The translations under genes and the position numbers were made by a program. Under the pieces are notes generated by a model. It had not been told where the DNA came from. It ran no database searches and saw only the letters and a list, made by a program, of their open reading frames with translations. Shown one piece after another: positions 23,895 through 33,290 of a stretch of DNA of 57,239 nucleotides. Each line of letters opens with the position of its first letter. Within the stretch, counting starts at the first letter, position 1. Source of the DNA: Bacteroidetes bacterium UBA2322 (GTDB taxonomy: Bacteria; Bacteroidota; Bacteroidia; Chitinophagales; UBA2359); the NCBI GenBank assembly GCA_002345145.1, contig DDVC01000168.1, positions 1,012 through 58,250 of the forward strand, given 5' to 3'.

Positions 23895-25325
23895 ATGTCA
23901 AAAACCACCATAACAGGCAAAGACCTGCTAAAAATAGGCTATACCCAAGGGCGGGTGGTGGGTTTTGCTATGCGGGTAATAACGCAAAAACCCTACAAAG
24001 CGCAAACCAAAACCCACAAATTACAACTACTTGCCGATATACTTAAAAATCCCGAAACCTACCGGGCTCACCCTCAATTAGGCATCATAGCCGCCGAGTT
24101 GTTACAGGTGCAAGAAGCAGCCAAAATAGCCGAGCAAGCTCTTAAACTGCTCGATAAACCGCTGCCGTTTACCATTTACGGACAAGAATATATTGAGCCC
24201 GGCGCTTTAGACCAAATGTATATTGCCATGAAACTGCCCATAACCGCAGGCGGCGCACTCATGCCCGATGCCCACCAAGGTTACGGCTTGCCCATAGGCG
24301 GCGTATTGGCTACACATAATGCCGTTATTCCTTACGGCGTAGGAGTGGATATTGGCTGCCGCATGTGCCTTAGCGTTTTTCCGTTGCCGGCGGGCATTTT
24401 AACGGCGCAACACAAAAAAATGGAGCAAATGCTGCTAAACAACACCCGATTTGGCGGCATAGAAGTTTTTGAACGACCTATGGACGATGCCGTTCTGGAA
24501 CGCACCGAGTTTACCGATATTCCATTTTTGCGAACCCTAAAAGATATTGCCCGAAAACAAATAGGCACATCGGGCGGAGGAAACCATTTTGTAGAGTTTG
24601 GCATAGTAACCCTTGAACAACCCGATGAGGAGCTAAACTTGCCATCGGGCAGTTATTTGGCTTTGTTATCGCACTCAGGCTCGCGCGCTTTGGGCGCTAA
24701 AATAGCCGCCCATTATACCAAAATTGCCAAATCACAATGCCAACTGCCCAAAATTGCCGAAAATTTGGCTTGGCTTGATTTAAACACCCAAGCCGGGCAA
24801 GAATACTGGCTGGCTATGACCCTTGCCGGCGATTATGCCTCTGCCTGCCACCACCACATACACCGCCGAATAGCCAAAAACTTAGGCGAAAAACCAATTG
24901 CAATGGTAGAAAATCACCATAATTTTGCATGGAAAGAAACCCTGCCCGATGGCTCAACGGTTATCATTCACCGAAAAGGCGCTACCCCTGCTAACCAAGG
25001 CGCACTGGGTATTATTCCGGGTTCTATGACCGCGCCCGGCTTTATAGTGCGCGGAAAAGGTAATGCCGATGCCCTGTTTTCTGCCTCGCACGGCGCCGGG
25101 CGCTTGTACTCGCGCAACCAAGCCAAGCAAAACCTTACGCTCTCGCAGGTAAAAAAACACCTCAAACAGCACGAGGTTACCCTCATAGGCGGCGGATTAG
25201 ACGAAGCCCCAATGGCATACAAAGATATTCATAGGGTTATGAATGCCCAAACCGATTTAGTCAGCATCATTGGCACATTTTTACCCAAAATTGTGCGCAT
25301 GGCAGGCAATGGCGAACCGGAGTAA
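23895..25325 (+). CDS. rtcB: RtcB-family RNA ligase
   Basis: 476 residues from ATG 23895 (MSKTTITGKDLLKIGYTQGR). The frame opens 19 codons earlier, but that part is low-complexity and lies close to the repeat element. Manganese-site motifs are present: GVGVDIGCRM (Cys near residue 154), GTSGGGNHFVEFG, SHSGSRALG and VENHHNFAW. SASHGAGRLYSR near residue 399 holds the His that is guanylylated. The family joins 2',3'-cyclic phosphate or 3'-phosphate RNA ends to 5'-OH ends using GTP. No archease, RtcA or RtcR gene is next to it. It belongs to the bacterial branch seen as a stand-alone gene. Confidence 0.92.
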   Translation: MSKTTITGKDLLKIGYTQGRVVGFAMRVITQKPYKAQTKTHKLQLLADILKNPETYRAHPQLGIIAAELLQVQEAAKIAEQALKLLDKPLPFTIYGQEYIEPGALDQMYIAMKLPITAGGALMPDAHQGYGLPIGGVLATHNAVIPYGVGVDIGCRMCLSVFPLPAGILTAQHKKMEQMLLNNTRFGGIEVFERPMDDAVLERTEFTDIPFLRTLKDIARKQIGTSGGGNHFVEFGIVTLEQPDEELNLPSGSYLALLSHSGSRALGAKIAAHYTKIAKSQCQLPKIAENLAWLDLNTQAGQEYWLAMTLAGDYASACHHHIHRRIAKNLGEKPIAMVENHHNFAWKETLPDGSTVIIHRKGATPANQGALGIIPGSMTAPGFIVRGKGNADALFSASHGAGRLYSRNQAKQNLTLSQVKKHLKQHEVTLIGGGLDEAPMAYKDIHRVMNAQTDLVSIIGTFLPKIVRMAGNGEPE

Positions 25326-25450
25326 CAACAGGAATGTTACACCGCATTGTCTATTTTTGTGCCTAACACAAGCATAGCCCTCACAAATACGCAGCCATTG
25401 CTTATTTTACCCAACGAGAGTGAAAATTTGGGCAACTAATAAAAAAAACG

Positions 25451-25458
25451 TAACTTTG
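25451..25458 (+). promoter_or_regulatory. -7 promoter element abutting the rlmN start
   Basis: TAACTTTG, exact TAnnTTTG, ends only 5 nt before the rlmN ATG at 25464. Transcription would begin at or next to the A of the start codon, implying a leaderless message. Confidence 0.7.
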
Positions 25459-25463
25459 CACTA

Positions 25464-26519
25464 ATGGATACCACTACCACCGCAACAACCCATAAAGACA
25501 TCAGAGAGCTGAGTTTAACCGAACTTACCGCTCATCTTACCCAAATGGGCGAACAACCATTTAGGGCAAGGCAAGTGTATGAGTGGTTGTGGCAAAAATC
25601 TGCCCATAGTTTTGAGCAAATGACCTCGCTCTCCAAAGAGCTAAGGCAAAAATTAGCACAGGTTTTTACCATTAACGCCATAACCATAGCCAAACAGCAA
25701 CACAGCGCCGATGGCACTATAAAATTGGGCTTCCAACTGCACGACGGGCATATTATAGAAGGCGTACTCATTCCTGCCGATGGCAGAATGACCGCCTGCG
25801 TATCGAGCCAGGTGGGGTGTAGCCTGTCTTGCAAATTTTGTGCCACCGGTTTCCTGCCCCGAAAACGCAACCTCACCGGTGCCGAAATTTATGACCAAGT
25901 AGTATTTATTGACCAATTAGCTAAACAACACTACCAACAACCGCTTACCAACATTGTATATATGGGCATGGGCGAGCCGCTGCTCAACTACAAAAACGTA
26001 TTGCACAGCGTAAACCGCATTACCCAACCCGATGGGCTGGGCATGTCGGCACAGCGTATTACCGTTTCTACTGCCGGCATAGCCAAAATGATTAAACAAC
26101 TTGCCGATGACCAAACCCGTTTTAACCTTGCCCTTTCCTTACATGCCGCCAATGATGAAAAGCGCAACCAAATAATGGCAATTAACGAAACCAACTCCCT
26201 ACAAGTACTTGCCGATGCCCTGCGCTATTACTACGCCCACACTAAACGACCCGTTACCTATGAGTACATTGTTTTTCACCTTTTTAACGATACCATAGAA
26301 GATGCCCAGCAACTTGCCGAGTTTTGCAAAGTGGTGCCTTGTAAGGTGAACCTCATAGAGTATAACTCCGTACAAGGTGTTGATTTTTTGAAAACTACCG
26401 AAGACCGACTCGAAATTTTTCAGCAATACTTAGAAAACAAAGGTATTACCACCACCCTGCGCCGAAGCCGAGGTAAAGATATAGATGCCGCCTGCGGACA
26501 ATTGGCTAATAAGAATTGA
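25464..26519 (+). CDS. rlmN: Dual-specificity 23S rRNA/tRNA adenine-C2 methyltransferase
   Basis: 351 residues. The radical-SAM cluster motif CSLSCKFCATG is near residue 119-129, and FRARQVYEWLWQK is the conserved N-terminal helix segment. VYMGMGEPLLNY, RITVSTAGI and LALSLHAAND are core motifs. The late Cys in the C-terminal DIDAACGQL corresponds to the methyl-carrying Cys. It methylates A2503 of 23S rRNA and A37 of some tRNAs. The start is fixed by the KDIRELSLTEL family N-terminus, with no other Met nearby. The promoter lies directly upstream. Confidence 0.97.
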   Translation: MDTTTTATTHKDIRELSLTELTAHLTQMGEQPFRARQVYEWLWQKSAHSFEQMTSLSKELRQKLAQVFTINAITIAKQQHSADGTIKLGFQLHDGHIIEGVLIPADGRMTACVSSQVGCSLSCKFCATGFLPRKRNLTGAEIYDQVVFIDQLAKQHYQQPLTNIVYMGMGEPLLNYKNVLHSVNRITQPDGLGMSAQRITVSTAGIAKMIKQLADDQTRFNLALSLHAANDEKRNQIMAINETNSLQVLADALRYYYAHTKRPVTYEYIVFHLFNDTIEDAQQLAEFCKVVPCKVNLIEYNSVQGVDFLKTTEDRLEIFQQYLENKGITTTLRRSRGKDIDAACGQLANKN

Positions 26520-26584
26520 CAACCAACCCTATATTAGTCTTCAAACTAAACCACATTTATATTGCTTATAAAAAAATAAAAAAC

Positions 26585-27247
26585 ATGATTTTGATTCTAC
26601 TGTTAGCTTACCTTGTGTTAGCTTACCTCGTTGCAAGCAGAATTGGAAATTTTAGAAAAATTGGCTTTTGGCCTACTTTTCTAATTGGCCTGTTTTTCTC
26701 CCCAATAATAAGCATGGTTTTTGCTTTGATTTCCGAAAAAATTGAAATTATTGATAATGCTGAAGCCTTAATAGCGGAAAAAAAAATAGAAAGAGCAGCC
26801 TTTAGAGAAAAGGAGAAATTGAAAGTGCAGACAATTAATTCACAGACTAAAATTGACCAAAAGGTATTGAGTCTCAAATTAATGGAAAGTATTGATTTGA
26901 CCGATTATTTGGATGTAATTTCAAGTAAATCATGGTCAATTGTAAATGACACTGCAATGAATGAAAAATCATTACTATTTAGACAGAACGGAGATTTGAT
27001 TTCAATATTTAATGGAAATGTTAAAAAAAACAAATGGGAATTTCTTGAAAGCAAGAATGCTTTGCTGATTGATACAGGAGAGAAACAGGGTTTGTACCGA
27101 TTGATTTATGCTGAAAATGGACTACTGATATTTAGTCTATATAGTTCAGAAAACAAATCTTATATGCTTTTAGCTGATGAAATAATTGATAAAACTATTT
27201 CTATTGACGAGTTTTTTAAGAAAATAGAAGAAAAAAGTAAGAATTAA
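26585..27247 (+). CDS. AT-rich membrane protein of unknown function
   Basis: 220 residues from ATG 26585 (MILILLLAYLVLAYLVASRI); a TTG further up at 26516 overlaps the rlmN stop and is less likely. Two N-terminal hydrophobic segments (about 1-17 and 28-50) are followed by a charged helix (EKKIERAAFREKEKLKVQTI) and a soluble domain with repeated beta-like segments (LLFRQNGDLISIFNGNV, LLIDTGEKQGLYRLI). I do not recognise the family; the first part resembles the short two-span region seen in many lipoprotein-less inner-membrane proteins. Base composition and codon use are clearly more AT-rich than in rlmN or ruvB on either side, which suggests recent acquisition. Confidence 0.7.
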   Translation: MILILLLAYLVLAYLVASRIGNFRKIGFWPTFLIGLFFSPIISMVFALISEKIEIIDNAEALIAEKKIERAAFREKEKLKVQTINSQTKIDQKVLSLKLMESIDLTDYLDVISSKSWSIVNDTAMNEKSLLFRQNGDLISIFNGNVKKNKWEFLESKNALLIDTGEKQGLYRLIYAENGLLIFSLYSSENKSYMLLADEIIDKTISIDEFFKKIEEKSKN

Positions 27248-27408
27248 GACCTTCTACTCAACTCCCGATAAATCGGCAATCAACAACCTCCTAAAATACA
27301 ACTTACTCGTACCGATTTACCGCAAAGAGGGGAGCAGGACTTCGTATTTGCATTTGTTGTTAATACCCACTACTATCTACCAAAACTATTCACTATTCAC
27401 TACCATCT

Positions 27409-28458
27409 GTGGCAACCCGAAACCCCAACCTGCAAGCCAACAAAGAAAACTTATCGGCAAAAGAAAAGGAAGCCGAAAAAGTGCTGCGTCCTAAAGTTTT
27501 ATCCGATTTTACCGGACAACCGCACATAAAAGACAACCTCCACATTTTTATTGGGGCTGCCAAACTGCGCGGCGAAGCGCTGGATCATGTTTTGCTGCAT
27601 GGTCCACCGGGATTGGGTAAAACTACCCTCTCTCATATTATAGCCAATGAGCTGGGGGTAAATGTAAAAATTACCTCAGGTCCGGTGCTGGAAAAACCCG
27701 CCGACCTTGCCGGCTTGCTCACCAACTTAGAGGAGCGCGATGTGCTGTTTATAGATGAAATACACCGCCTCAGCATTACCGTAGAAGAGTACTTGTATGC
27801 CGCTATGGAAGATTTTACCATAGACATTATGATAGACAGCGGACCCAGCGCCCGAAGCATACAAATAGCCCTTAATCCGTTTACCCTTGTAGGCGCTACT
27901 ACCCGGTCGGGTTTATTATCGGCGCCCATGCGCTCAAGGTTTGGCATAACCTTTCGGATGGATTATTACGATGTACATACTCTTGCAAGCATTATTACCC
28001 GTTCTGCCGCTATTTTAAAAGCGCCCATTACCCCCGAAGGAGCGCTGGAAATAGCCTCCCGAAGCCGAGGCACACCCCGTATAGCCAATGCACTGCTTAG
28101 GCGTGTGCGCGATTTTGCCCAAATTTTGGGCAATGGTTCTATTGATTTAGCCATTACCCAACATGCGCTGAATGCGCTGAATGTAGATGCCGCCGGCTTA
28201 GATGAAATGGACAACCGCATTTTACTTGCCATTATTGATAAGTTTAAGGGCGGACCCGTGGGCATTACCACCATTGCCATGGCTGTGGGCGAAGAGCCGG
28301 GCACCATAGAGGAGGTTTATGAGCCGTTTTTAGTGCAAGAAGGCTTTTTAAAACGAACACCCCGCGGACGAGAAGCCACCGAAAAAGCCTACAAACACCT
28401 CAACAGGGTGCCGCCCGGCGCAGGCGCTATGCCCGATTTGTTTACCGGTGTAGATTAG
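27409..28458 (+). CDS. ruvB: Holliday junction branch-migration helicase RuvB
   Basis: 349 residues. Walker A is HGPPGLGKTTLSHIIANELG, Walker B is VLFIDEIHRL, and sensor residues lie in GATTRSGLLSAPMRSRFG. The C-terminal winged helix (about 275-340) includes the late segment RTPRGREATEKAY. It drives branch migration with RuvA. The start must be GTG at 27409: an in-frame stop is at 27361 and no ATG occurs before the conserved domain. No Shine-Dalgarno is visible. The 161 bp upstream contain no gene I trust. Confidence 0.97.
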   Translation: MATRNPNLQANKENLSAKEKEAEKVLRPKVLSDFTGQPHIKDNLHIFIGAAKLRGEALDHVLLHGPPGLGKTTLSHIIANELGVNVKITSGPVLEKPADLAGLLTNLEERDVLFIDEIHRLSITVEEYLYAAMEDFTIDIMIDSGPSARSIQIALNPFTLVGATTRSGLLSAPMRSRFGITFRMDYYDVHTLASIITRSAAILKAPITPEGALEIASRSRGTPRIANALLRRVRDFAQILGNGSIDLAITQHALNALNVDAAGLDEMDNRILLAIIDKFKGGPVGITTIAMAVGEEPGTIEEVYEPFLVQEGFLKRTPRGREATEKAYKHLNRVPPGAGAMPDLFTGVD

Positions 28459-28468
28459 GGCATAAAAC

Positions 28469-28507
28469 AAAAAACACAACACAAGCTGGCACTCATGTTG
28501 TGTTTTT
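28469..28507. terminator. Bidirectional terminator between ruvB and pdhC
   Basis: AAAAACACAACA (28470-28481) pairs with TGTTGTGTTTTT (28496-28507) around a 14-nt loop. A- and T-runs on the arms let it serve both convergent genes. Confidence 0.85.
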
Positions 28508-28533
28508 GTGTAAATTAGGCTGATTAAAGTGGT

Positions 28534-29814
28534 TTAAACCAACAGCCTGATGGGGTCTTCTAAAAGTCCTTTTAAGGTTTGTAGGAATTTAGCGCCGGTA
28601 GCGCCGTCCACAACGCGGTGGTCGCAGGAGAGGGTAATTTTCATTTTATTAACCACCTTAATTTCATTGTTTACCACGGCGGGCACTGCATTTATTTTGC
28701 CTACTGCTAAAATACAGGCATCGGGAGGGTTAATGATGGCGGTAAACTCATCAATATCAAACATGCCCAAATTAGAAATGGTAAACGTATTACCCTGCAT
28801 ATCGGCGGGGGTGAGTTTTTTGCTGAGGGCTTTTTGGGCAAGTTCTTTGGTTTCGGCAGCAATTTGGCTCAGAGATTTATTATCGGCAAACCGGATAACG
28901 GGCACCAATAGTCCTTCATCAACCGCCACTGCTACGCCTATGTGTACGTGTTGGTTAAAGCGTATGGTTTCGCCCAGCCAAGAGGAATTAACGGCGGGGT
29001 GCTGCCTTAGAGCCATGCTTACGGCTTTAACAATGAGGTCATTAAAAGAAATTTTTACCGGCGAAAACTCATTCATGCTGCTTCGGGCAGTCATAGCCTT
29101 ATCCATGGTAATTTCCATGGTAAGGTAAAAATGTGGTGCGCTAAATTTACTTTCGGCAAGGCGGCGGGCAATGGTTTTGCGCATTTGCGATACCCTAACC
29201 TCGGTAAATCCTTCGGAACCGGTAAAAGAGGGCAGTTCAATTTGGGTGGTTTCGGTTTGGGTAGTAATGGGGGTAGCGGTTTGCACTTGTGGCTGTTGCA
29301 AAAATGCTTCCACATCGCGTTTTACTATGCGTCCTTCCTCGCCGGAGCCTTTAACTTGGGCAAGGTTTATATTATTTTGTTTAGCAAGGCTTTTAGCTAA
29401 TGGCGATGCTTTCAATCGGCCGTCATCGGGCGGGGTGGTGGTTTGCGGAGGTGTTATTGTTACTTGTAGCGCCGGGGCAGAGGTGGTAACAATATCGGGA
29501 GCAGTTTGTTTTTCGGCAACAGGCGCATCGGTTTTAGCGGCGTTGTCGGCACCGGCAAGCAGAGCGCTAATGTCTTCGCCTTCTTTGCCAATAATAGCTA
29601 ATATGGCGTTTACTTTAACTGCTGCACCCTCATCGGCACGATAGAGGAGCACCCCGTTTTCGGGCGATTCAAACTCCATAGTAGCTTTATCGGTTTCAAT
29701 TTCGGCAAGCAGGTCGCCGCTTTTTACTTTATCGCCTATGTTTTTATGCCATGCAGCTATGACACCTTCTGTCATAGTATCGCTCATTAGCGGCATGTTT
29801 ATAACTTCTGCCAT
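28534..29814 (-). CDS. pdhC: Pyruvate dehydrogenase complex E2 (dihydrolipoamide acetyltransferase)
   Basis: 426 residues. One N-terminal lipoyl domain (about 2-78) carries the lipoyl Lys in EIETDKATMEFESP. A Pro/Thr/Ala linker leads to a peripheral subunit-binding domain (about 131-167, KASPLAKSLAKQNNINLAQV then GSGEEGRIVKRDVEAF). The catalytic domain ends with SCDHRVVDGATGAKFL, holding the His/Asp of acyl transfer. It transfers acetyl to CoA in the complex core. Acetyl specificity is inferred from overall resemblance; other 2-oxoacid E2s cannot be excluded. E1 and E3 genes are not adjacent. Confidence 0.92.
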   Translation of the reverse strand: MAEVINMPLMSDTMTEGVIAAWHKNIGDKVKSGDLLAEIETDKATMEFESPENGVLLYRADEGAAVKVNAILAIIGKEGEDISALLAGADNAAKTDAPVAEKQTAPDIVTTSAPALQVTITPPQTTTPPDDGRLKASPLAKSLAKQNNINLAQVKGSGEEGRIVKRDVEAFLQQPQVQTATPITTQTETTQIELPSFTGSEGFTEVRVSQMRKTIARRLAESKFSAPHFYLTMEITMDKAMTARSSMNEFSPVKISFNDLIVKAVSMALRQHPAVNSSWLGETIRFNQHVHIGVAVAVDEGLLVPVIRFADNKSLSQIAAETKELAQKALSKKLTPADMQGNTFTISNLGMFDIDEFTAIINPPDACILAVGKINAVPAVVNNEIKVVNKMKITLSCDHRVVDGATGAKFLQTLKGLLEDPIRLLV

Positions 29815-29856
29815 ATTGTAGCGTGTTTATTAGTGAGTGTTATTGTTTTGAGGGGG

Positions 29857-29864
29857 CAAATATA
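29857..29864 (-). promoter_or_regulatory. -7 promoter element for pdhC
   Basis: TATATTTG on the minus strand, 42 bp upstream of the ATG. A TTG lies 20 nt further upstream, consistent with the -33 element. Confidence 0.65.
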
Positions 29865-29941
29865 CGCAAATACGCAGCCTGTAACAATTATGGGGCATAA
29901 TTGTTGGCAAACAATGCCATGCGGCAGCAATAAAAAGGGGG

Positions 29942-31186
29942 TTACATTTGGTAAACAAACAACCCGCTGCGAAGTTTAGGCTCAAACCATGTAGATTTGG
30001 GAGGCATTACCTCGCCTGCAATGGATACGGTCATGAGTTGGTTTACCGTAACCGGATATAGGGCAAAGGCTATGCTCATTTCGCCGCTGTTTACCCTGTT
30101 TTCTAATTCCTGCAAGCCGCGTATGCCGCCCACAAAATCAATGCGGCTATCGGTGCGTTGGTCTTTAATACCCAAAATTGGCTTTAAGATATTTTTATCT
30201 AATATATTTACGTCAAGCGATTCTATGGGGTGCTTGGCGTTATAGGAGCCTTCTTTTGCAGTGAGTTTATACCACTGTTTGTTTAAGTACATACCAAAAT
30301 CATGTGCTTTGGTAGGTTTAGGTTTTTTTGAAGCGGGGTTGATGGTAAAGTTAACACTCACTTTTTCCAGTATTTGTTCGGGGGTAAGTCCGTTAAGATC
30401 TTTTACCAGGCGGTTATAGTCCATAATGGTAACCTGTGTAGAAGGAAACAGCACTGCCATAAAGTAGTTAAAGGGCTCTTTACCGGTAAAGTTTGGGTTT
30501 TCTTGTCTTTTGCTGAGGCAAACCTTAGCGGCGGCTTCTGCGCGGTGATGCCCATCTGCTATGTAGAGCGAGGGGACATCTTCTTTAAAGTATTGCTCAA
30601 TGCGAACAAGGTCGGAGATATTAGCCATTTTCCAGAGGGTATGATTTACGCCATCGGGGGTGGTAAAATCATAAATGGGGCGCGCTATGGTAACAATGCG
30701 GTTTACTATGTCATCAATAACACTGATGGGTTTATAGGTTAAAAAAACCGGCTCTGCGTGTAGCCCGGTAGCAGTAATATGATCTATGCGGTCTTTTTCT
30801 TTAACGGGTCGGGTAAATTCATGTTTTTTGATAATGTTGTTTAGGTAATCGTCCACCGAAACCAAGGCTGCTATGCCTACCTGGGTTTTATTGTTCATGG
30901 TTTGGGCATAAATGTAGTATCGGGGCGAGGTGTCTTGGATAAGGATATTGGTGTTTTTAAAGTGGTCAAAATTGGTTTTTGCTTGTGCATAAACATCGGG
31001 GGCGTATTCCGATACTTCATCGGGCAGGTCAATGTCGGCACGGGAAACACGCAGAAATGAATAAGCGTTTTGGGAGGCTTCGAGCTTAGCTTCTTTTCTG
31101 CTCATTACATCATAAGGACGCGCTGCTACTAATTGAGCCCATTTAACAGCCGGTCTGAAAGCGGCAAAAGGTTTTACAATTGACAT
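29942..31186 (-). CDS. DUF1015 family protein
   Basis: 414 residues from ATG 31186 (MSIVKPFAAFRPAVKWAQLV). The frame continues to 31234, but the TATCTTTG promoter (31239-31232) covers that point. Family landmarks are AARPYDVMSRKEA near the N-terminus, YIADGHHRAEAA around residues 208-220 and KDRIDHITATGLH. The family is widespread and cytosolic; its biochemical activity is not established, and some members sit near serine or amino-acid metabolism genes. Here it is upstream of pdhC on the same strand but with a separate promoter, so no operon is implied. Confidence 0.92.
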   Translation of the reverse strand: MSIVKPFAAFRPAVKWAQLVAARPYDVMSRKEAKLEASQNAYSFLRVSRADIDLPDEVSEYAPDVYAQAKTNFDHFKNTNILIQDTSPRYYIYAQTMNNKTQVGIAALVSVDDYLNNIIKKHEFTRPVKEKDRIDHITATGLHAEPVFLTYKPISVIDDIVNRIVTIARPIYDFTTPDGVNHTLWKMANISDLVRIEQYFKEDVPSLYIADGHHRAEAAAKVCLSKRQENPNFTGKEPFNYFMAVLFPSTQVTIMDYNRLVKDLNGLTPEQILEKVSVNFTINPASKKPKPTKAHDFGMYLNKQWYKLTAKEGSYNAKHPIESLDVNILDKNILKPILGIKDQRTDSRIDFVGGIRGLQELENRVNSGEMSIAFALYPVTVNQLMTVSIAGEVMPPKSTWFEPKLRSGLFVYQM

Positions 31187-31231
31187 GATGATATTGTTGT
31201 ATATTTGTAATGATTTTTTAGATTTGGCGCG

Positions 31232-31239
31232 CAAAGATA
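31232..31239 (-). promoter_or_regulatory. -7 promoter element for the DUF1015 gene
   Basis: TATCTTTG on the minus strand, 45 bp upstream of the ATG at 31186; it excludes longer starts. Confidence 0.7.
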
Positions 31240-31549
31240 CGAATTAACACAATAGTAAATGACAACTTTGATTTTTTATTTTTAAAATTAACAGATTGAA
31301 AAGTAAGTGCAATTTGAGCTGAGTTGTAATAATCACACAAATTAGTTAGCGCTTATGAATTGGGGGTTTTGAACGGTGTGTTAATGACGCTACCGGGAGG
31401 CGGGGTAAAAACGGCTAAATTAATATCCTCAAATTTGCATAACACCAAAATTTAACCGTATTTTTCACCCGATTTTTTGTGGTTTAGTTTTTTCAAAATT
31501 TCCAATCATTGGCAAACATGTTTTTTTCACTCCAAAAGCAGGTAGCATT
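31240..31549. other. Intergenic region between DUF1015 and SSS symporter genes
   Basis: About 310 bp between divergent genes, AT-rich. No gene or RNA recognised. CAAATTTG near 31430 is one base from the -7 consensus and could be the rightward promoter. Confidence 0.4.
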
Positions 31550-33211
31550 ATGACCATTGAACTGCATTTGTTAGATTTTATTGTAATAGCGCTGTATTTT
31601 GTGCTGGTATTTGGTATAGCCTATTGGGCTTCTAAAACGGCGGGCGAAAGCTCTGATAATTTCTTTTTAGCCGGCAGAAATTTAGGCTGGTTTGTTATTG
31701 GGGCATCATTGTTTGCTTCTAATATAGGTTCGGAGCACCTAATTGGGCTTGCCGGCAGTGGTTTTGCAGAGGGCGTACCGGTGGCGCAGTATGAAATTTG
31801 GGCGGGTGTAGTTTTGCTTTTGTTGGGTTGGGTATTTGTGCCTTTTTACCTCAAAAGCGGCGTTGCTACCATGCCACAGTTTTTAGAGCAGCGCTACTCG
31901 GGCAGTGCGCGCACTTACTTAGCTGTGGTATCGGTAATTGCTTATGTGCTGACCAAAATTTCGGTAACTATTTTTGCCGGCGGGGTGGTATTAGAGGCTA
32001 TTGGAATGGACTTTTGGGTAGGAGCGCTGCTGTTGGTACTGGCTACCGGCATTTACACTATTTTTGGGGGTTTGCGTGCAGTGGCTTATACCGATATGGT
32101 GCAAATGTTTGTGATGATTGGCGGAGCTATTGCGGTTACCTATTTTGGGTTAAGCGCCTTGGGTGGCTGGAACGAAATGTGGAATGTTACCCTTGCGGCA
32201 TCGGCAGAGGCGGGTAGTACGGGCAGCAACAGCTATTTTGAAATTTGGAAACCCCAAACCCACCCCAATTACCCATGGACGGGCATTTTGTTTGGCGCTC
32301 CCATTTTAGGCATTTGGTATTGGTGTACCGACCAGTTTATTGTACAGCGTGTATTGTCGGCAAAAAATATACAAAACGCTCGGGAGGGCAGTATTTTTGC
32401 CGGCTTTCTTAAAATGTTGCCTTTGTTTTTGTTTGTAATACCCGGTATTATTGCTTTTGCATTGTATAAAAAGGGGTTGCTTCCCAGTATGCCCGTTTTA
32501 AACGGAGTGCCTGAGTCTAACAAAGCGCTGCCTGCATTGGTAAAAGATGTTTTGCCCATAGGGCTTAGGGGTTTGGTAGTAGCCGGTTTGTTTGCTGCTT
32601 TAATGAGTTCGCTCTCCTCTATGTTTAATTCCAGTTCTACACTTATTACCCTTGATTTTTACAAAAAATACCGACCCAAAGCTACTGACCATGAATTAGT
32701 ACAGGTAGGCCGAATCAGTACGGTGCTGTTAGTGTTGTTTAGCCTTTTGTGGGTGCCGGTTATACAAAGCGGGGTACTGAGCGATCAGTTATTTTTATAC
32801 CTCCAAAGCATACAGGCTTATATATCACCTCCCATAGCGGCAGTATTTATTTTGGGTTTGTTTGTATGGCGTTTAAACGGACAGGGCGCTATGGCTGCAC
32901 TTATTACCGGTTTTGTGTTGGGAGTTTTTCGGTTCATATTAGAAATATCAAAAAAAGGATTAACCGAAGGCTCGCTGCTATATCAATTTGCCGATATGAA
33001 CTTTTTACACTTTGCCGTATTGCTGTTTGTAATATGCTCAGTGGTGCTGCTGGTGGTGAGTTTTGCTACACCGCCGCCTTCTATGGCTCAGGTGGAGCAG
33101 GTAACCTTTGCCGGTAAATTTGAACGTGCCAACATTGCGGTTAAAGATGTTGTATTATCTGTGCTGCTGCTGGTTATTATTGCTATGCTTTGGCTTGTTT
33201 TGAGAGGATAG
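31550..33211 (+). CDS. Sodium:solute symporter (SSS/SGLT-like)
   Basis: 553 residues, about 14 membrane spans. SSDNFFLAGRNLGWFVIGAS and FASNIGSEHLIGLAGSGFAE are the SGLT-type helix-1/2 segments. YTIFGGLRAVAYTDMVQMFV is the family signature, and WYWCTDQFIVQRVLSAKN is the conserved segment of sugar/inositol members. SSLSSMFNSSSTLIT supplies the conserved sodium-site serines. It couples Na+ entry to uptake of a sugar-like solute at the inner membrane. The substrate is not determined by sequence. The spacing of 79 bp to folK suggests separate or loose linkage. Confidence 0.94.
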   Translation: MTIELHLLDFIVIALYFVLVFGIAYWASKTAGESSDNFFLAGRNLGWFVIGASLFASNIGSEHLIGLAGSGFAEGVPVAQYEIWAGVVLLLLGWVFVPFYLKSGVATMPQFLEQRYSGSARTYLAVVSVIAYVLTKISVTIFAGGVVLEAIGMDFWVGALLLVLATGIYTIFGGLRAVAYTDMVQMFVMIGGAIAVTYFGLSALGGWNEMWNVTLAASAEAGSTGSNSYFEIWKPQTHPNYPWTGILFGAPILGIWYWCTDQFIVQRVLSAKNIQNAREGSIFAGFLKMLPLFLFVIPGIIAFALYKKGLLPSMPVLNGVPESNKALPALVKDVLPIGLRGLVVAGLFAALMSSLSSMFNSSSTLITLDFYKKYRPKATDHELVQVGRISTVLLVLFSLLWVPVIQSGVLSDQLFLYLQSIQAYISPPIAAVFILGLFVWRLNGQGAMAALITGFVLGVFRFILEISKKGLTEGSLLYQFADMNFLHFAVLLFVICSVVLLVVSFATPPPSMAQVEQVTFAGKFERANIAVKDVVLSVLLLVIIAMLWLVLRG

Positions 33212-33290
33212 GCGAACCCCATTTTTGGCTTTTTTTGTACCCAAAATAGCTGGTTATTGTTACCTGTAATATCATTAGCGCTTAATTCTT

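Noticed and set aside
27248..27408. Open stretch without start before ruvB, reading KSAINNLLKYNLLVPIYRK in one frame
   Set aside because: No start codon, no family match and too short; could be a gene remnant but cannot be supported.
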